Assembly: GCA_041392305.1 (NCBI GenBank)
Contig: JAWKMJ010000008.1
Span: 1-64,000 of the forward strand
Direction: 5' to 3'
Length of the DNA: 64,000 nucleotides
Source of the DNA: JAGQYP01 sp041392305
GTDB lineage: Bacteria; Bacteroidota; Bacteroidia; Flavobacteriales_D; Crocinitomicaceae
The notes beneath the pieces were generated by a model. It saw nothing but the letters and a program-made list of their open reading frames with translations. It did not search any database and was not told where the DNA came from. Positions 34,403 to 44,099 of the stretch are shown here, piece by piece (position 1 is the first letter of the stretch; every line of letters begins with the position of its first letter). The translations under genes were made by a program, and so were the position numbers.

Positions 34403-36781
34403 TTAGTTTTTTCTGAAAAGTTTTGAAAACAAAGATGATTTTGAATTTTTGTCCTCGTAATAATTTCCGTAACCGTAGTTGTAGCCATAGTCCTTTTTGT
34501 GGCTTTGGAATCCGTTCAATACGGTATAAATGCTTTTTAATTTGTCGTCACTCAAAAGATTCGAAATATTGTTTGCGAAAATTCTTTTAGAAAAGTTCGA
34601 TCTAAACACAAAAATAGGAATATCTACATGCTTCAGTACTTCCATACCATCAGATACAACTCCTACTGGTGGGTTGTCAAAGATAATGACATCAAAGTCT
34701 TTTTTTAGTTGATTAACCAGCTCTGGCAATTGTCCATTCAAAATAAGCTCGTAAGGATTGGGAGGTATCCTTCCCGCGGAAATAATGGATAGGTTGTTGC
34801 CCGTAGTTTGAAGCACTTCGGTAAGCTCTGCATTTCCAGATAAAACATCACTTATTCCTCTATTATTTTCTAGATTGAATCCAAGGTGAACTTTTGGTTT
34901 TCTTAAATCCATATCTATAAGGAGAGTGCGTTTGCCGGATAAAGCATAAATCGAAGCGACATTGATGGAAACAAAAGTTTTTCCTTCAGAAGGGATGGTA
35001 CTGGAGACACCAATCACCAATGTTGAATCATTCTTACTGACAAAGTTGATATTGGATCGAATGGTTCTAAATGATTCGGAAACAGAGGATTTTGGGTTGC
35101 TAAATACAACGGATTTAGAATATTCTTGTTTTTCTTTTAGCTTAGGAATCATGCCTAAAAATCCACTTCTATTGTTCAATAGCTTTTTGAGTTCTTCAGG
35201 ACTATTGATTTCGTTGTAGAAAACATATCTAAAAAAGATGAGAATAAATCCAGCAAGTAGCCCCAGTATCACACCACCAATAGTAATGAGATTTCTTCTT
35301 GGAGAAATAGGTGAACTTGGAAGTTCAACTTCTTTAAGAATTAAATTCGATGAGGTGAAACCTTCTTTTGAAATGGAGTATTGGGCTTTCTTCTCGAGTA
35401 GCAAAACATAGTACTTTTCGTTCAGATGGAAAAAACGTTCGAGACGGGAGAGTTCCATTTCTTTCTCAGGGATTCCGTAAAAACTCTGTTCAATTTCAGC
35501 AATCTTTTTTGAAATTTCTTCTTTCTGAACTCTCAACTTTGTATGGAAAGCGCCGAGCATTCTTTTGATGGTGTTCGACTGTGCTAAAACTCTATTTTGA
35601 AGCGTTTTGACATTCGAATTTTCAAGAGTTTGCGAAAACTTAGCATCTTCCAACTGTAATAAAAGTTCGTGTAATTGTTCGACCTGATTTGTCAGTGTTT
35701 TTTCAAACTGCGAACCCACTATTCCTGGAAGCAAATTGTACACTTCTAATCTATCCGGAGAATCACTCAAAACAGATTCCACGGTATTCAATAAAATCCG
35801 TTCCAGATCTAATTCTACAATTTGTCCTTCTAGACTGGTAATTCGAGTCAGCAAATTATCTGATATTCCCTTTGGATCTTGAACTTTATTGTTCTGTTTG
35901 TATTCCTTTATTTGAATTTCAGAAATCTCCAATTGTGTTGAAATCGAGTCCAATTGTTCAGTAATAAAGGATAAAATGTTGGCCGAACCTTTTTGTTTTT
36001 TGTCTTTATCGTGATCGAAGAAAGTTAAAACAACAGACTCCACAATATCTTTGGATAAAACCGGATTATTCGATCTGTATTTTACTTCAATTGTTTTTGC
36101 ATCCGGATTGATTACGCGAACACTTAAGTTGCCTCCATAGGACCGAGCAAGTTTGGTAAAATCGTTAAAAGTAAAATACAGTTGATTCTCGGCTACACTT
36201 TTTAATAGTTGCTCTTTGTTCTTGACATGAATTAAGATTTTGAAAAATTCATTTTCATAGGTCTGACCAATTTTTATTTTGTCGGTCTGCTGACCATTGA
36301 AATCATAGTTTAAAATAACAAAATCATCTTCCAGACTTAACTGAATCGATCTTCCTACAATTGCCGAATCTTTGAGCAAAAGAGGGAGGATTCGATAGCT
36401 TGAATAAGTGTATTTTTCTTCTGTCAAAATATCTCCTTTGGCAAAGTAAGAGACATTCAGTTTGAGTCTTTTTAAGGCACTTTTCAGAATAAGTTCAGAT
36501 CCCAATAATTCAACATTACTGGAAAGTTCTTCTCCTACACTGGATGCATTTTCAATATTTACGATTTTCTTTCCTTCATCTATACTTCCTAGCTGGATAA
36601 TGGTTGAGGCCTCGTAAACTGGCTTGGTATAGCGTAGATAGATAAGTGCAACGGAAAGAAAAAGAACAATAAAAATAGGCACCCAAAACCAGTTTTTTTT
36701 GAGTACCGTATTTAAAATGTCAATATCAAATTCCTTATTTATTTGCCTTTTAGGGCCGATATGGTTGTTTTCCTGACTCAC
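34403..36781 (-). CDS. Wzc-like polysaccharide co-polymerase/tyrosine autokinase
   Basis: This 792-residue protein begins at GTG 36781 within the TAG of the upstream gene (TAGTG). A Wzz domain with one membrane helix at ~30-55 is followed by a long coiled coil (~250-450) and a second helix at ~495-515. The C-terminal BY-kinase has Walker A S-T-I-P-S-E-G-K-T, Walker A' L-L-I-D-M-D-L-R-K-P and a tyrosine-rich tail (YGYNYGYGNYYED) that is the expected autophosphorylation cluster. It controls chain length and export with the Wza-like protein encoded upstream. The CpsB-type phosphatase at 43359-44099 is the probable opposing enzyme. Confidence 0.94.
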   Translation of the reverse strand: MSQENNHIGPKRQINKEFDIDILNTVLKKNWFWVPIFIVLFLSVALIYLRYTKPVYEASTIIQLGSIDEGKKIVNIENASSVGEELSSNVELLGSELILKSALKRLKLNVSYFAKGDILTEEKYTYSSYRILPLLLKDSAIVGRSIQLSLEDDFVILNYDFNGQQTDKIKIGQTYENEFFKILIHVKNKEQLLKSVAENQLYFTFNDFTKLARSYGGNLSVRVINPDAKTIEVKYRSNNPVLSKDIVESVVLTFFDHDKDKKQKGSANILSFITEQLDSISTQLEISEIQIKEYKQNNKVQDPKGISDNLLTRITSLEGQIVELDLERILLNTVESVLSDSPDRLEVYNLLPGIVGSQFEKTLTNQVEQLHELLLQLEDAKFSQTLENSNVKTLQNRVLAQSNTIKRMLGAFHTKLRVQKEEISKKIAEIEQSFYGIPEKEMELSRLERFFHLNEKYYVLLLEKKAQYSISKEGFTSSNLILKEVELPSSPISPRRNLITIGGVILGLLAGFILIFFRYVFYNEINSPEELKKLLNNRSGFLGMIPKLKEKQEYSKSVVFSNPKSSVSESFRTIRSNINFVSKNDSTLVIGVSSTIPSEGKTFVSINVASIYALSGKRTLLIDMDLRKPKVHLGFNLENNRGISDVLSGNAELTEVLQTTGNNLSIISAGRIPPNPYELILNGQLPELVNQLKKDFDVIIFDNPPVGVVSDGMEVLKHVDIPIFVFRSNFSKRIFANNISNLLSDDKLKSIYTVLNGFQSHKKDYGYNYGYGNYYEDKNSKSSLFSKLFRKN

Positions 36782-37578
36782 TATTTTGTAAAGGACTGTA
36801 TTAAGACCACAACAGCAACTGTAGAAGTAATGATTCCCAAAATAGGTGTAATTTCTGCCAAAATCTCTCTAGAAATTTGAGGAACAGGTTCTACATAAAT
36901 GTAATCCATGGCCTGAACAATTAAGTCTGCATCAGCCAAGCCATCTATGGTTGACAAATCGATTAAATAGACTTCTCTTTTTCCTTCAACCATTCGCATC
37001 ACTTTAATTTTTTTGGCTTTACCACGATCGGTGATTCCGCCGGCCAAAGCTAATGCTTCAAGAAGTGTAGTGTTGTTGTTTTTTAGAGTTACCACTTTTG
37101 CTTGGCCACCATTCCCTGGAAAAACCAAAACACGGTTGTTGATTACCCGAATTTGAATGAAAGGATCGATATAATAATCTGCATAAATCTTTTCCAGGTA
37201 ATTTTCGCATGAGTCTAGCGTCATTCCAACTAATTTTACTTTGCCAACAATGGGTAGTTTTACCGTTGAATCTTGTTCTACTTTGTATGTAATTGCAGTT
37301 CCCTGGCTTAAGGATTGGTTGTTATTAGCAGTTGTACTTGCTTCACCAGACACAATATCCAGAATTTTAAATCCTTGGTTGGAGAAAAGTCGGAAGGTAA
37401 TTTCATCGTTTATCGATAATTTATATTCAATCTGAGAACTATCCGGTAAGGAATCGAAAGGATAATCCTTGGTTGTTTTAAACATTAAATTAGAGTTGAT
37501 ACCACATGAATTTAGTGCCAAAACAAGCAGAGAAATTGCTAGAATTGGTAAGCCTATTTTTCTTAGTTCTGATCTCAT
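36781..37578 (-). CDS. Wza-like polysaccharide export lipoprotein
   Basis: This 265-residue protein has a lipobox (LLVLALNSC). The export domain follows (~55-150, YKLSINDEITFRLFSN...VKLPIVGKVKLVGMTLDSCENYL), then an SLBB domain (~150-215, TLLEALALAGGITDRGKAKKIKVMR). It ends with a hydrophobic stretch (ILGIITSTVAVVVLI) near residue 245, typical of Bacteroidota members. It forms the outer-membrane part of the export channel. The start overlaps the glycosyltransferase stop as ATGA and its stop overlaps the kinase start. Confidence 0.93.
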   Translation of the reverse strand: MRSELRKIGLPILAISLLVLALNSCGINSNLMFKTTKDYPFDSLPDSSQIEYKLSINDEITFRLFSNQGFKILDIVSGEASTTANNNQSLSQGTAITYKVEQDSTVKLPIVGKVKLVGMTLDSCENYLEKIYADYYIDPFIQIRVINNRVLVFPGNGGQAKVVTLKNNNTTLLEALALAGGITDRGKAKKIKVMRMVEGKREVYLIDLSTIDGLADADLIVQAMDYIYVEPVPQISREILAEITPILGIITSTVAVVVLIQSFTK

Positions 37579-38744
37579 TCAGCTAAAAGTTTTTTATACA
37601 GTTTTTCCATGTCAGCACACAATCGTGCATAACTGAATTTATCCTTTACGTAATTCCAGCCATTTTGTGACATATTTTCCAACATTTTTTGGTCTTCAAT
37701 CATTTCGGCAAGTTTAGAAACATATTTATTTAAGTCGCCTTTTTCGATGATAAAACCGGTTTTACCCTCGTCAATAATGTCTTGAACTCCACCTACATTA
37801 GTCGAAATCACAGGAGTACCGGATGCTTGAGCTTCAATTAAACTAACAGGAGTTCCTTCGTTTTTTGAGGTCAGACAAATAATATCCATACCCGCATTAA
37901 ATTCATCGATATTATTGATCCAACTGGTCATGATCACTCTTACTTCTCCAAATTTTGAATTCAACTCATTTGTTTTTTCCTCTATTTCTGATTTTAATTC
38001 TCCATCACCCACCACAAAAACTTTGATCTTAGCTATCGATTCTTTTGGTAGATTCTCAATTACATTTAGAAAGAAATCGTGATCCTTTACCGGCGCCAGT
38101 CTCCCGATGATAGCAATGGCGATTTCATTTTCTTTTAATTGATATTTCGCTCGAACATTTTTACGGTTTTCGTCTTTGTTGGCATGGAATTTTCCCAAAT
38201 CAAATCAAGAGGACTGACTTCAATTTTTCTGGTGGACATATCTTATGAATGCTTCAATTTCTTCTTTTTGTTTATTGGAAATACAAATGATTCGCGTAGA
38301 TTTTTTAGCCAATCTCCTTTCCACTGTCTTGTAAAAAGTGGTCTTTAATTTCCCAAAATAAGAATGAAATACATGTCCGTGAAAAGTATGCAAGATAACA
38401 GGTACGTTTTCTTTAATTGCCGCTTGTCGGCCCAAAGCTCCTGCCTTAGATGCATGAGTATGTACAACGTCCGGCTTGAAATCCCGAATGATTTCTCTCA
38501 GTTTTTTCAGAGCTTTTTTGTCTTCCTTGTAGTTGATCGCTCTTTTCAATTCGGGAATGATGATGGGATGTAGACCATAGCTTTCAGGGATGTGCAAACT
38601 ATCGGTTTCATGTTCATCTGGAACACCGCCAACCAAAAGTGTTTCAAATTCCTCGCTCATGAATCGAGATAAAAAGGTGACATTATAAGTTGGGCCTCCT
38701 AAATTGAAGCGGTTGATAATTCTTAAAACTTTGATCTTCTTCAT
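37575..38744 (-). pseudogene. GT4 glycosyltransferase, broken by three clustered single-base losses
   Basis: The N-terminal half (38744 to ~38245) has IINRFNLGGPTYNVTFLS, DVVHTHASKAGALGRQAA and HTFHGHVF...ICISNKQKEEIE, typical of family 4. The C-terminal half (from ~38198) has GRLAPVKDH, VVGDGELKSE and LTSKNEGTPVSLIEAQASGTPVI. They are in the same frame, but two stops intervene. Adding one base near 38245, one in the T5 run 38224-38228 and one near 38206 restores the family motif ICPPEKIEVSPLGFDLGKF and gives a 390-residue protein. Either the gene is dead or the assembly has local errors. It should transfer a sugar to the lipid-linked EPS intermediate. Confidence 0.85.
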
Positions 38745-40616
38745 TTAGTTTGACATATTTGTCGCATACCAATATTGAAAGACGAGATAATTCCACAAAA
38801 CGTAAATGCGGTCGCCCAGATTTTTGGATGCTCTTTCCTCTTGGAGTGTTTGTATTTTATTGGTGTCAAATAGATTTTGTTGATCGATGTAATGTTTGTC
38901 GAAAAATTTAGGATCGATTTTTTCCCAAACGGAATTGATCCAGAACTGCAAGGGAACTTCAAATCCTTTTTTAGGTCTGTTCCATAGTTCTTTGGGAAGC
39001 TCTTTCTTAAAAGTTTCGATGAGAATATGTTTGTTTTGGTTTTTATTGATCTTAAAATGTTCCGGCAAACTATTGGCAAATTCCACCACTTTATGATCTA
39101 AAAAGGGGGTTCGCACTTCTAAGGCATGAGCCATTGACATCAAATCCACTTTTTTAAGCATATCACCAGAAAGCACAATGTTTTGATCTGAAATCAGTTG
39201 ATCATTCAAGCATTTAATATCCGGAATGGAAAGAGCTTTTTGAATATCAATCGTAAAAGGTCGCTTTAAAATATCAAATCCAGCTTGCCTTCCGTTTGAA
39301 ATCCAGTTGATATATCTTTCGGTGGGTGGTGTTTGAATTCCTTGGTTCAGTTTACCCAATTTTCTTTTGAGATTGCTGATTTTGGATGTTCTGGAAGCGG
39401 GAAAGGGTTTTAATAGCGCATTTCCTGTGCTTGCAGCGATTTTCTTGGAAAGACTGAGATTTCGGATTAAAAACTCTGCTCTGTATTTGTTGTAGCCTGC
39501 AAATAATTCATCTGCTCCATCGCCCGACAAACTCACCTTCACTTCCTGGCTTGTATATTTCGAAAGTAAATTCACTGCAATGGCCGAAGAATCTCCAAAA
39601 GGCTCATCAAATGAATGCATGATCTGTTCGAAATCATCGATAAAATCAGCATCTTTTAGTTTGAAAACCGTGTGGTGTGATCCTATTTTTTTGGCTACGG
39701 CATCTGCAAAATGAGTCTCGTCAAAATAGTTGGCATTTTCAAATCCGATAGAGTAGGTATTCAAATCAGTTTTATGTTCTCTTGCCAAAGTAGAAATGAT
39801 GGACGAATCAATTCCCCCACTTAAAAAACATCCCAAGTCCACATCTGAAACCAAACGATTCATAACGGAATTGGTCAACAAATTTTTAAGCTTGCCTTTG
39901 GAAGTTTCAAAATCATCCTTACTGATCTCTTTTTGGTTGATTTCGTAATATCTTTTTTGTTCTACTTTTCCATTATGGATCTCGATACATTCTCCAGGAA
40001 AAAGCTTGTTTACTCCTTTTAAAATAGTGAAAGGCGCTGGGATGTAGGTCAGACTAAAAAACAATTCCAATGATTCCTGATCGATTTCTTTTTCAGATTG
40101 TAATTTTGAAATAGGTGTCAATTCCGAAGCAAAACAAATGTCGTTTTCAGTTAATTTGTAATACAATGGTTTGATCCCAATACGATCTCGGGCAATTAAG
40201 CTATAGCCGGTTTCCAGATCATGAAATCCAAATGCAAAAAATCCATCCAATTTATGTAAAGCATCGGATTTATATTTGATCAAAAGATTCAATAAAACCT
40301 CTGTATCTCCTGATGTTTTGAACTGAATACCATCATTGATCAATTCATTTTTAAGATCGTGGAAATTGTAAATTTCTCCGTTAAAGATTAAAATATGGCG
40401 TCCCTCTTCGCTGAAAAAAGGTTGATTGGAACGAGAATCTGTATCAATTATTGAAAGTCTTGTGTGACCGAATAAATTATTTTTGGCAAACCTTTTGAAG
40501 TTTTGATTGTCCGGACCTCTATGCTGTATAAGGTTCAGAGCAGTTTTAAAGGCTTCATCTTCAATGCTTTTAACATTGGTTTCTGTAAAATTAATATAGC
40601 CTAGAATCCCGCACAC
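38745..40616 (-). CDS. asnB: Asparagine synthase (glutamine-hydrolysing)
   Basis: The start is placed at GTG 40616 rather than the TTG at 40631 because it gives M-C-G-I-L-G-Y-I, with the catalytic Cys at residue 2 that becomes the N-terminal nucleophile after methionine removal. The protein is then 623 residues. The glutaminase domain is followed by the synthetase domain with the PP-loop L-S-G-G-I-D-S-S near 260. It makes asparagine from aspartate, ATP and glutamine. AsnB paralogues are common in Bacteroidota polysaccharide clusters, so it may amidate a sugar acid or act outside primary metabolism. It ends one base before the glycosyltransferase start. Confidence 0.95.
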   Translation of the reverse strand: MCGILGYINFTETNVKSIEDEAFKTALNLIQHRGPDNQNFKRFAKNNLFGHTRLSIIDTDSRSNQPFFSEEGRHILIFNGEIYNFHDLKNELINDGIQFKTSGDTEVLLNLLIKYKSDALHKLDGFFAFGFHDLETGYSLIARDRIGIKPLYYKLTENDICFASELTPISKLQSEKEIDQESLELFFSLTYIPAPFTILKGVNKLFPGECIEIHNGKVEQKRYYEINQKEISKDDFETSKGKLKNLLTNSVMNRLVSDVDLGCFLSGGIDSSIISTLAREHKTDLNTYSIGFENANYFDETHFADAVAKKIGSHHTVFKLKDADFIDDFEQIMHSFDEPFGDSSAIAVNLLSKYTSQEVKVSLSGDGADELFAGYNKYRAEFLIRNLSLSKKIAASTGNALLKPFPASRTSKISNLKRKLGKLNQGIQTPPTERYINWISNGRQAGFDILKRPFTIDIQKALSIPDIKCLNDQLISDQNIVLSGDMLKKVDLMSMAHALEVRTPFLDHKVVEFANSLPEHFKINKNQNKHILIETFKKELPKELWNRPKKGFEVPLQFWINSVWEKIDPKFFDKHYIDQQNLFDTNKIQTLQEERASKNLGDRIYVLWNYLVFQYWYATNMSN

Positions 40617-40661
40617 AAGTTTTTTACGCAAATTTAGCAGACAAAAGGAGAATAGACGACT

Positions 40662-42114
40662 ATGGAAAAAGGAATAATTATCATTTTATTGTTGATTTCG
40701 GGAGTTTTTACCTTAAATGGACAAGTAAATTCGGTACAGGCCAAGATCAATGCGATTCAGAGCGACAGCTACATGAAGAATGCGTCTATCGGCTTTTATG
40801 CTGTAAATATTGCTACTGGTGAAGAAATTGCAAAGTTGAATGAGAATACGAGTTTGACACCTGCATCAATCATGAAATTATTTACCACTTCTACGGCTAT
40901 TCAAACCTTAGGAGCTGGACATCAAATAAAAACGGAATTATTGCACGATGGATTTGTCGATTCCAACGGGGTTTTACATGGCAATATTTACATAAAGGGA
41001 TATGGAGATCCGAGTTTAGGCTCAAGATTTTTCACAAAAGAAGGGCATGAGTTAGATTTTCTAAAAACATGGGTGGATACTATTAAATCTTTTGGGATTA
41101 AAGAAGTAGATGGTTATGTGATTGCAGATGGATCCTATTTTAGTTATGATGGTGTTCCCGGAGGGTGGAACTGGACAGATATGGGTAATTATTATGGGTC
41201 TGGGCCTGCAGGATTAAACATTTTCGACAATATGGTTTATTTGCATTTTGCAACCGGAGCCAAAAGTGGAGATTCGACAGTATTGCACTGTATTGAACCT
41301 CATATACCCGATTTAGAATATCGGGAAATGAAGTAAGTGTAGTATCTGATAAAAAAGGGGATAATTCTGCATATGTTTTTGGGCCTTTTCTTTGGATCTC
41401 GTTTTGTGGTAGGAACGCTTCCGCGAAATGAGAAAAGACACAAAGTGAGAAAGGAAGTATTCCGGATCCTGAAGATTTTTTGGATATGCTTTTTACAAAT
41501 GCTTTGAAGGAGGAAAATGGAATTTTGGAAGCAAAATATAGACATCAAACTATGCGTAAATTACAATTGACCAAAGCCGAAAAAGGTAGTTTGAAACTGA
41601 AAGAAATCCACACGTTTAAAGGAGAGAATTATACAGAATCATCAATGAAATCAACCCACAGAAGTGTGGATGTTGCCGAATGCTTGCTGAATTATTTAGG
41701 AGCGCAAAAATACGGAACAGGTAATGCCTGAATGGAACAACAGCAGTTGAAAAATACTGGAGTGCAGAAACAACATGACTGGTTTTTACATGAATGATGG
41801 ATCAAGTTGTCAAGAACCAATGCCGTTTCGGCAAAGCACTTTAATGGACATGCTGAGTACCGCCTCGACACCAAAATCATTTGAGACTTTTGAGAATTCA
41901 CTTGCGCAAACGGGAAAAGAGGGACTATTCGTTCCATGTAAAAATGGAGCCGATTTACCAAAGAGTTTACGGTAAATCGGGATCCATGAATCAGCGTTCG
42001 ATCTTATCGCGAGCTATGTGTTAAAAACAGGAAAGCGAAATCGCATTTACGATTATGTTCAATAATTTCAATTGCAGCTCCACTCAGGTGAAAGAATGTG
42101 TGAGGGCTTTTTAA
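40662..42114 (+). pseudogene. dacB: D-alanyl-D-alanine carboxypeptidase/endopeptidase (DacB/PBP4-like), heavily decayed
   Basis: The first 224 codons are intact: signal peptide, the active-site T-P-A-S-I-M-K (S-x-x-K), GNIYIKGYGDPSLG and GVPGGWNWTDMGNYYG. The frame breaks at 41336. Later pieces lie in other frames: DPEDFLDMLFTNAL and VDVAECLLNYLGAQKYGTG (to ~41731), TGFYMNDGSS (~41780), the KSG motif (~41976) and FNNFNCSS near 42075, with tail end at 42114. At least four frame breaks are needed. Family members are ~430-480 residues, matching the whole span. It is a genuine decayed gene; PBP4 enzymes trim peptidoglycan peptides. Confidence 0.88.
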
Positions 42115-42131
42115 TGTGATGGCGGCTTATT

Positions 42132-42210
42132 GAGCAAGAGTGTGGAGCAAGTGTGGAGCAAGAGTGTGGAGCAAGAGTGTTGAGCAAGAGCAAGAGCAAA
42201 AGAGCAAGAG
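42132..42210. repeat. Short tandem repeat of GAGCAAGAG words
   Basis: GAGCAAGAGTGTG and shortened variants follow one another about seven times, with slippage (GAGCAAGTGTG, GAGCAAGAGCAAGAG). The tract lies between the decayed dacB and the 3' end of aroB. The same word recurs in a shorter array at 57747-57787, in front of the IS110-family element. Confidence 0.9.
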
Positions 42211-42263
42211 ATTGTTCAGTTAATAAACTCTCCGTGTAGCACCATTTTCAGTGTGTATGCATG

Positions 42264-42284
42264 AATCTCTGTGTAACTTAAATA
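42264..42284. repeat. Dispersed intergenic word CTCTGTGTAACTTAA (copy 1)
   Basis: CTCTGTGTAACTTAA followed by ATAGC occurs here, 30 bp from the aroB stop, and again at ~59077-59095 against the leuS stop. Both are just 3' of a minus-strand gene. CTCCGTG words lie next to both and near 57815. Confidence 0.7.
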
Positions 42285-42315
42285 GCCTGAGCCTTTCAAC
42301 TTACATTCACTTCTC

Positions 42316-43359
42316 TCAGGACTTCTCTGCCATTCCAACTTTGACTTCGACATCGTATTCGCACTTTCCGATTTCGGTGATGAGCGCGCATAGGATTTTG
42401 TCTTCTTTATTTTTCTTGTCGAATTGGATCAGGTGCATGATTTCCTCAATTTCTTCATCGTCGAGTTTGATAGGAGGGTAAATGGATAAAATGAACTCTT
42501 CAATTTCTTTGGATTCATCTGCTGAAAGCATTCCTAGTTCCGTGGCAATTTTAGCTTCGACCATCATTCCCCAGGCAACTCCTAGTCCGTGAATGATGGG
42601 AGCTTTGGTCAAATACATCCCCTCGATAGCATGGCCAACAGTATGACCAAAATTCAATATTTTTCGAAGTCCACTTTCTTTAAAGTCTTTTTCCACGACT
42701 TCCTTTTTGATCTCAATAGATCTTTTGATGAGGTCGATGCGACTAGGAACCAAATCTGGTTTTGTTTCTTTCAGGGCTTCCCAATGAGCTTTGTCTGCAA
42801 TAAGTCCGTGTTTGAGCATCTCTGCATATCCTGAGAAAATCTGAATTGGTTCCAGAGTTTTAAGGAATTCTGGATCAATGTAGAGTGCTTTAGGTTCTGC
42901 AAATACCCCGATTTGATTTTTCAAACTACCTAAATCCACTCCGGTTTTTCCTCCAATACTTGCATCCACCATGGAAAGCAGGGTAGTAGGTATATTGATA
43001 AAGTCGATCCCTCTTTTGTAGATGGAAGCCATAAAACCTCCCATATCAGTAATTACTCCACCACCCAGGTTGATCATTAAATCATTTCGAGATAAATTGT
43101 GTTCTGAGATCACATTGAGGATTTGTTCCACCAAGGGTAAATTTTTGTATTGCTCCCCAGCAGGTAATTGCAATACTTGTGCTTCTTGCAATTCAGGAAA
43201 TTGGTTCAATATTTTTTCCAAACAATAGTCGTATGAATTCTCATCCGTAATCATGACCACTTTAGCGTTCAGGTAGTTTTTGGATAAGAGATTTTTTAAT
43301 CCCCACTCTTGGATTGAGCCTAATTCAATGGCGTAATTTTTAGTTTGAATGATGTCCAT
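42316..43359 (-). CDS. aroB: 3-dehydroquinate synthase
   Basis: This 347-residue protein is full length. It has the NAD-binding and active-site stretch G-G-G-V-I-T-D-M-G-G-F-M-A (~100) and IPTTLLSMVDASIGGKTGVD. Metal ligands are visible in HGL...E, N-F-G-H-T-V-G-H-A-I-E and IHGLGVAWGM. It converts DAHP to 3-dehydroquinate, step two of the shikimate pathway. It shares one base with the upstream CpsB-like gene, so aroB, cpsB-like and pcrB-like genes form one operon. No link of function between the three is obvious. Confidence 0.97.
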   Translation of the reverse strand: MDIIQTKNYAIELGSIQEWGLKNLLSKNYLNAKVVMITDENSYDYCLEKILNQFPELQEAQVLQLPAGEQYKNLPLVEQILNVISEHNLSRNDLMINLGGGVITDMGGFMASIYKRGIDFINIPTTLLSMVDASIGGKTGVDLGSLKNQIGVFAEPKALYIDPEFLKTLEPIQIFSGYAEMLKHGLIADKAHWEALKETKPDLVPSRIDLIKRSIEIKKEVVEKDFKESGLRKILNFGHTVGHAIEGMYLTKAPIIHGLGVAWGMMVEAKIATELGMLSADESKEIEEFILSIYPPIKLDDEEIEEIMHLIQFDKKNKEDKILCALITEIGKCEYDVEVKVGMAEKS

Positions 43360-44099
43360 TACAGTGTCTTATTCAGCAATCCTGGTTTGTTCAGGATTTG
43401 GTGTACGTACTTATTCGTTTTCAGACTTTCCATGGCCATCAGGTGTTCAAATCGGTGACAATCTGAACCTACTAAATCGATCAGATCTCTTTCGATCAGA
43501 CTCTGAGCCATTTTCTGAATATCTTTTCCGTAGCCTCCGGTGAGTGAGTTGAGGTTCAATTGCAAAAGTACCCCTCTATTGATATAATCTTCAATTTTAT
43601 CCCATTTATTGACGTAATATGGATAGCGTTCTACGTGTGCTAAAATAGGTTGGTAACCTGCGGAAGTCAGTTCGAAAATTACTTCTTTGACATTGGCAGG
43701 TTCGTATTGAAAAGACAATTCAAACAAAACATAATTCTTTCCAAAAGTGAGCAAATCCTTCTTTCCAATTAAATCCTGAAACATAGTATCAGTGTAGTAT
43801 TCTGCGGCTGCTTCAATTTCAATTTGCAAGCCCACTTTTTGAATAGCTTCTCGAACTTTTTCAAGTCCACCATAAATGATTTCTCGATTGTTGTTGAAGT
43901 AATCGCTCATGATATGGGGAGTAGTAATTACTTTTTTATAGCCCAGATCCTGAAATTTGTGCAACATGTTCAAAGTATCTTCCATGCTTCTGGATCCATC
44001 ATCAATACCAGGAATCAAATGCGAATGCACATCCGTTTTGATGATCCCAAAATCGATCGGTTCCAATGGTTTGTTAAATAAGTTTGAAAATATGCCCAT
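43359..44099 (-). CDS. CpsB/YwqE-type protein-tyrosine phosphatase (PHP fold)
   Basis: This 246-residue protein has the metal-binding start D-V-H-S-H-L-I-P-G-I-D-D-G, then KVITTPHIMSDYF, PILAHVERYPYY and L-V-G-S-D-C-H-R, all PHP-type signatures. Enzymes of this group dephosphorylate BY-kinases and so reset capsule export. The likely substrate is the Wzc-like kinase at 34403-36781, about 6.6 kb away and on the same strand. Start and stop overlap the neighbours by one base each. Confidence 0.92.
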   Translation of the reverse strand: MGIFSNLFNKPLEPIDFGIIKTDVHSHLIPGIDDGSRSMEDTLNMLHKFQDLGYKKVITTPHIMSDYFNNNREIIYGGLEKVREAIQKVGLQIEIEAAAEYYTDTMFQDLIGKKDLLTFGKNYVLFELSFQYEPANVKEVIFELTSAGYQPILAHVERYPYYVNKWDKIEDYINRGVLLQLNLNSLTGGYGKDIQKMAQSLIERDLIDLVGSDCHRFEHLMAMESLKTNKYVHQILNKPGLLNKTL

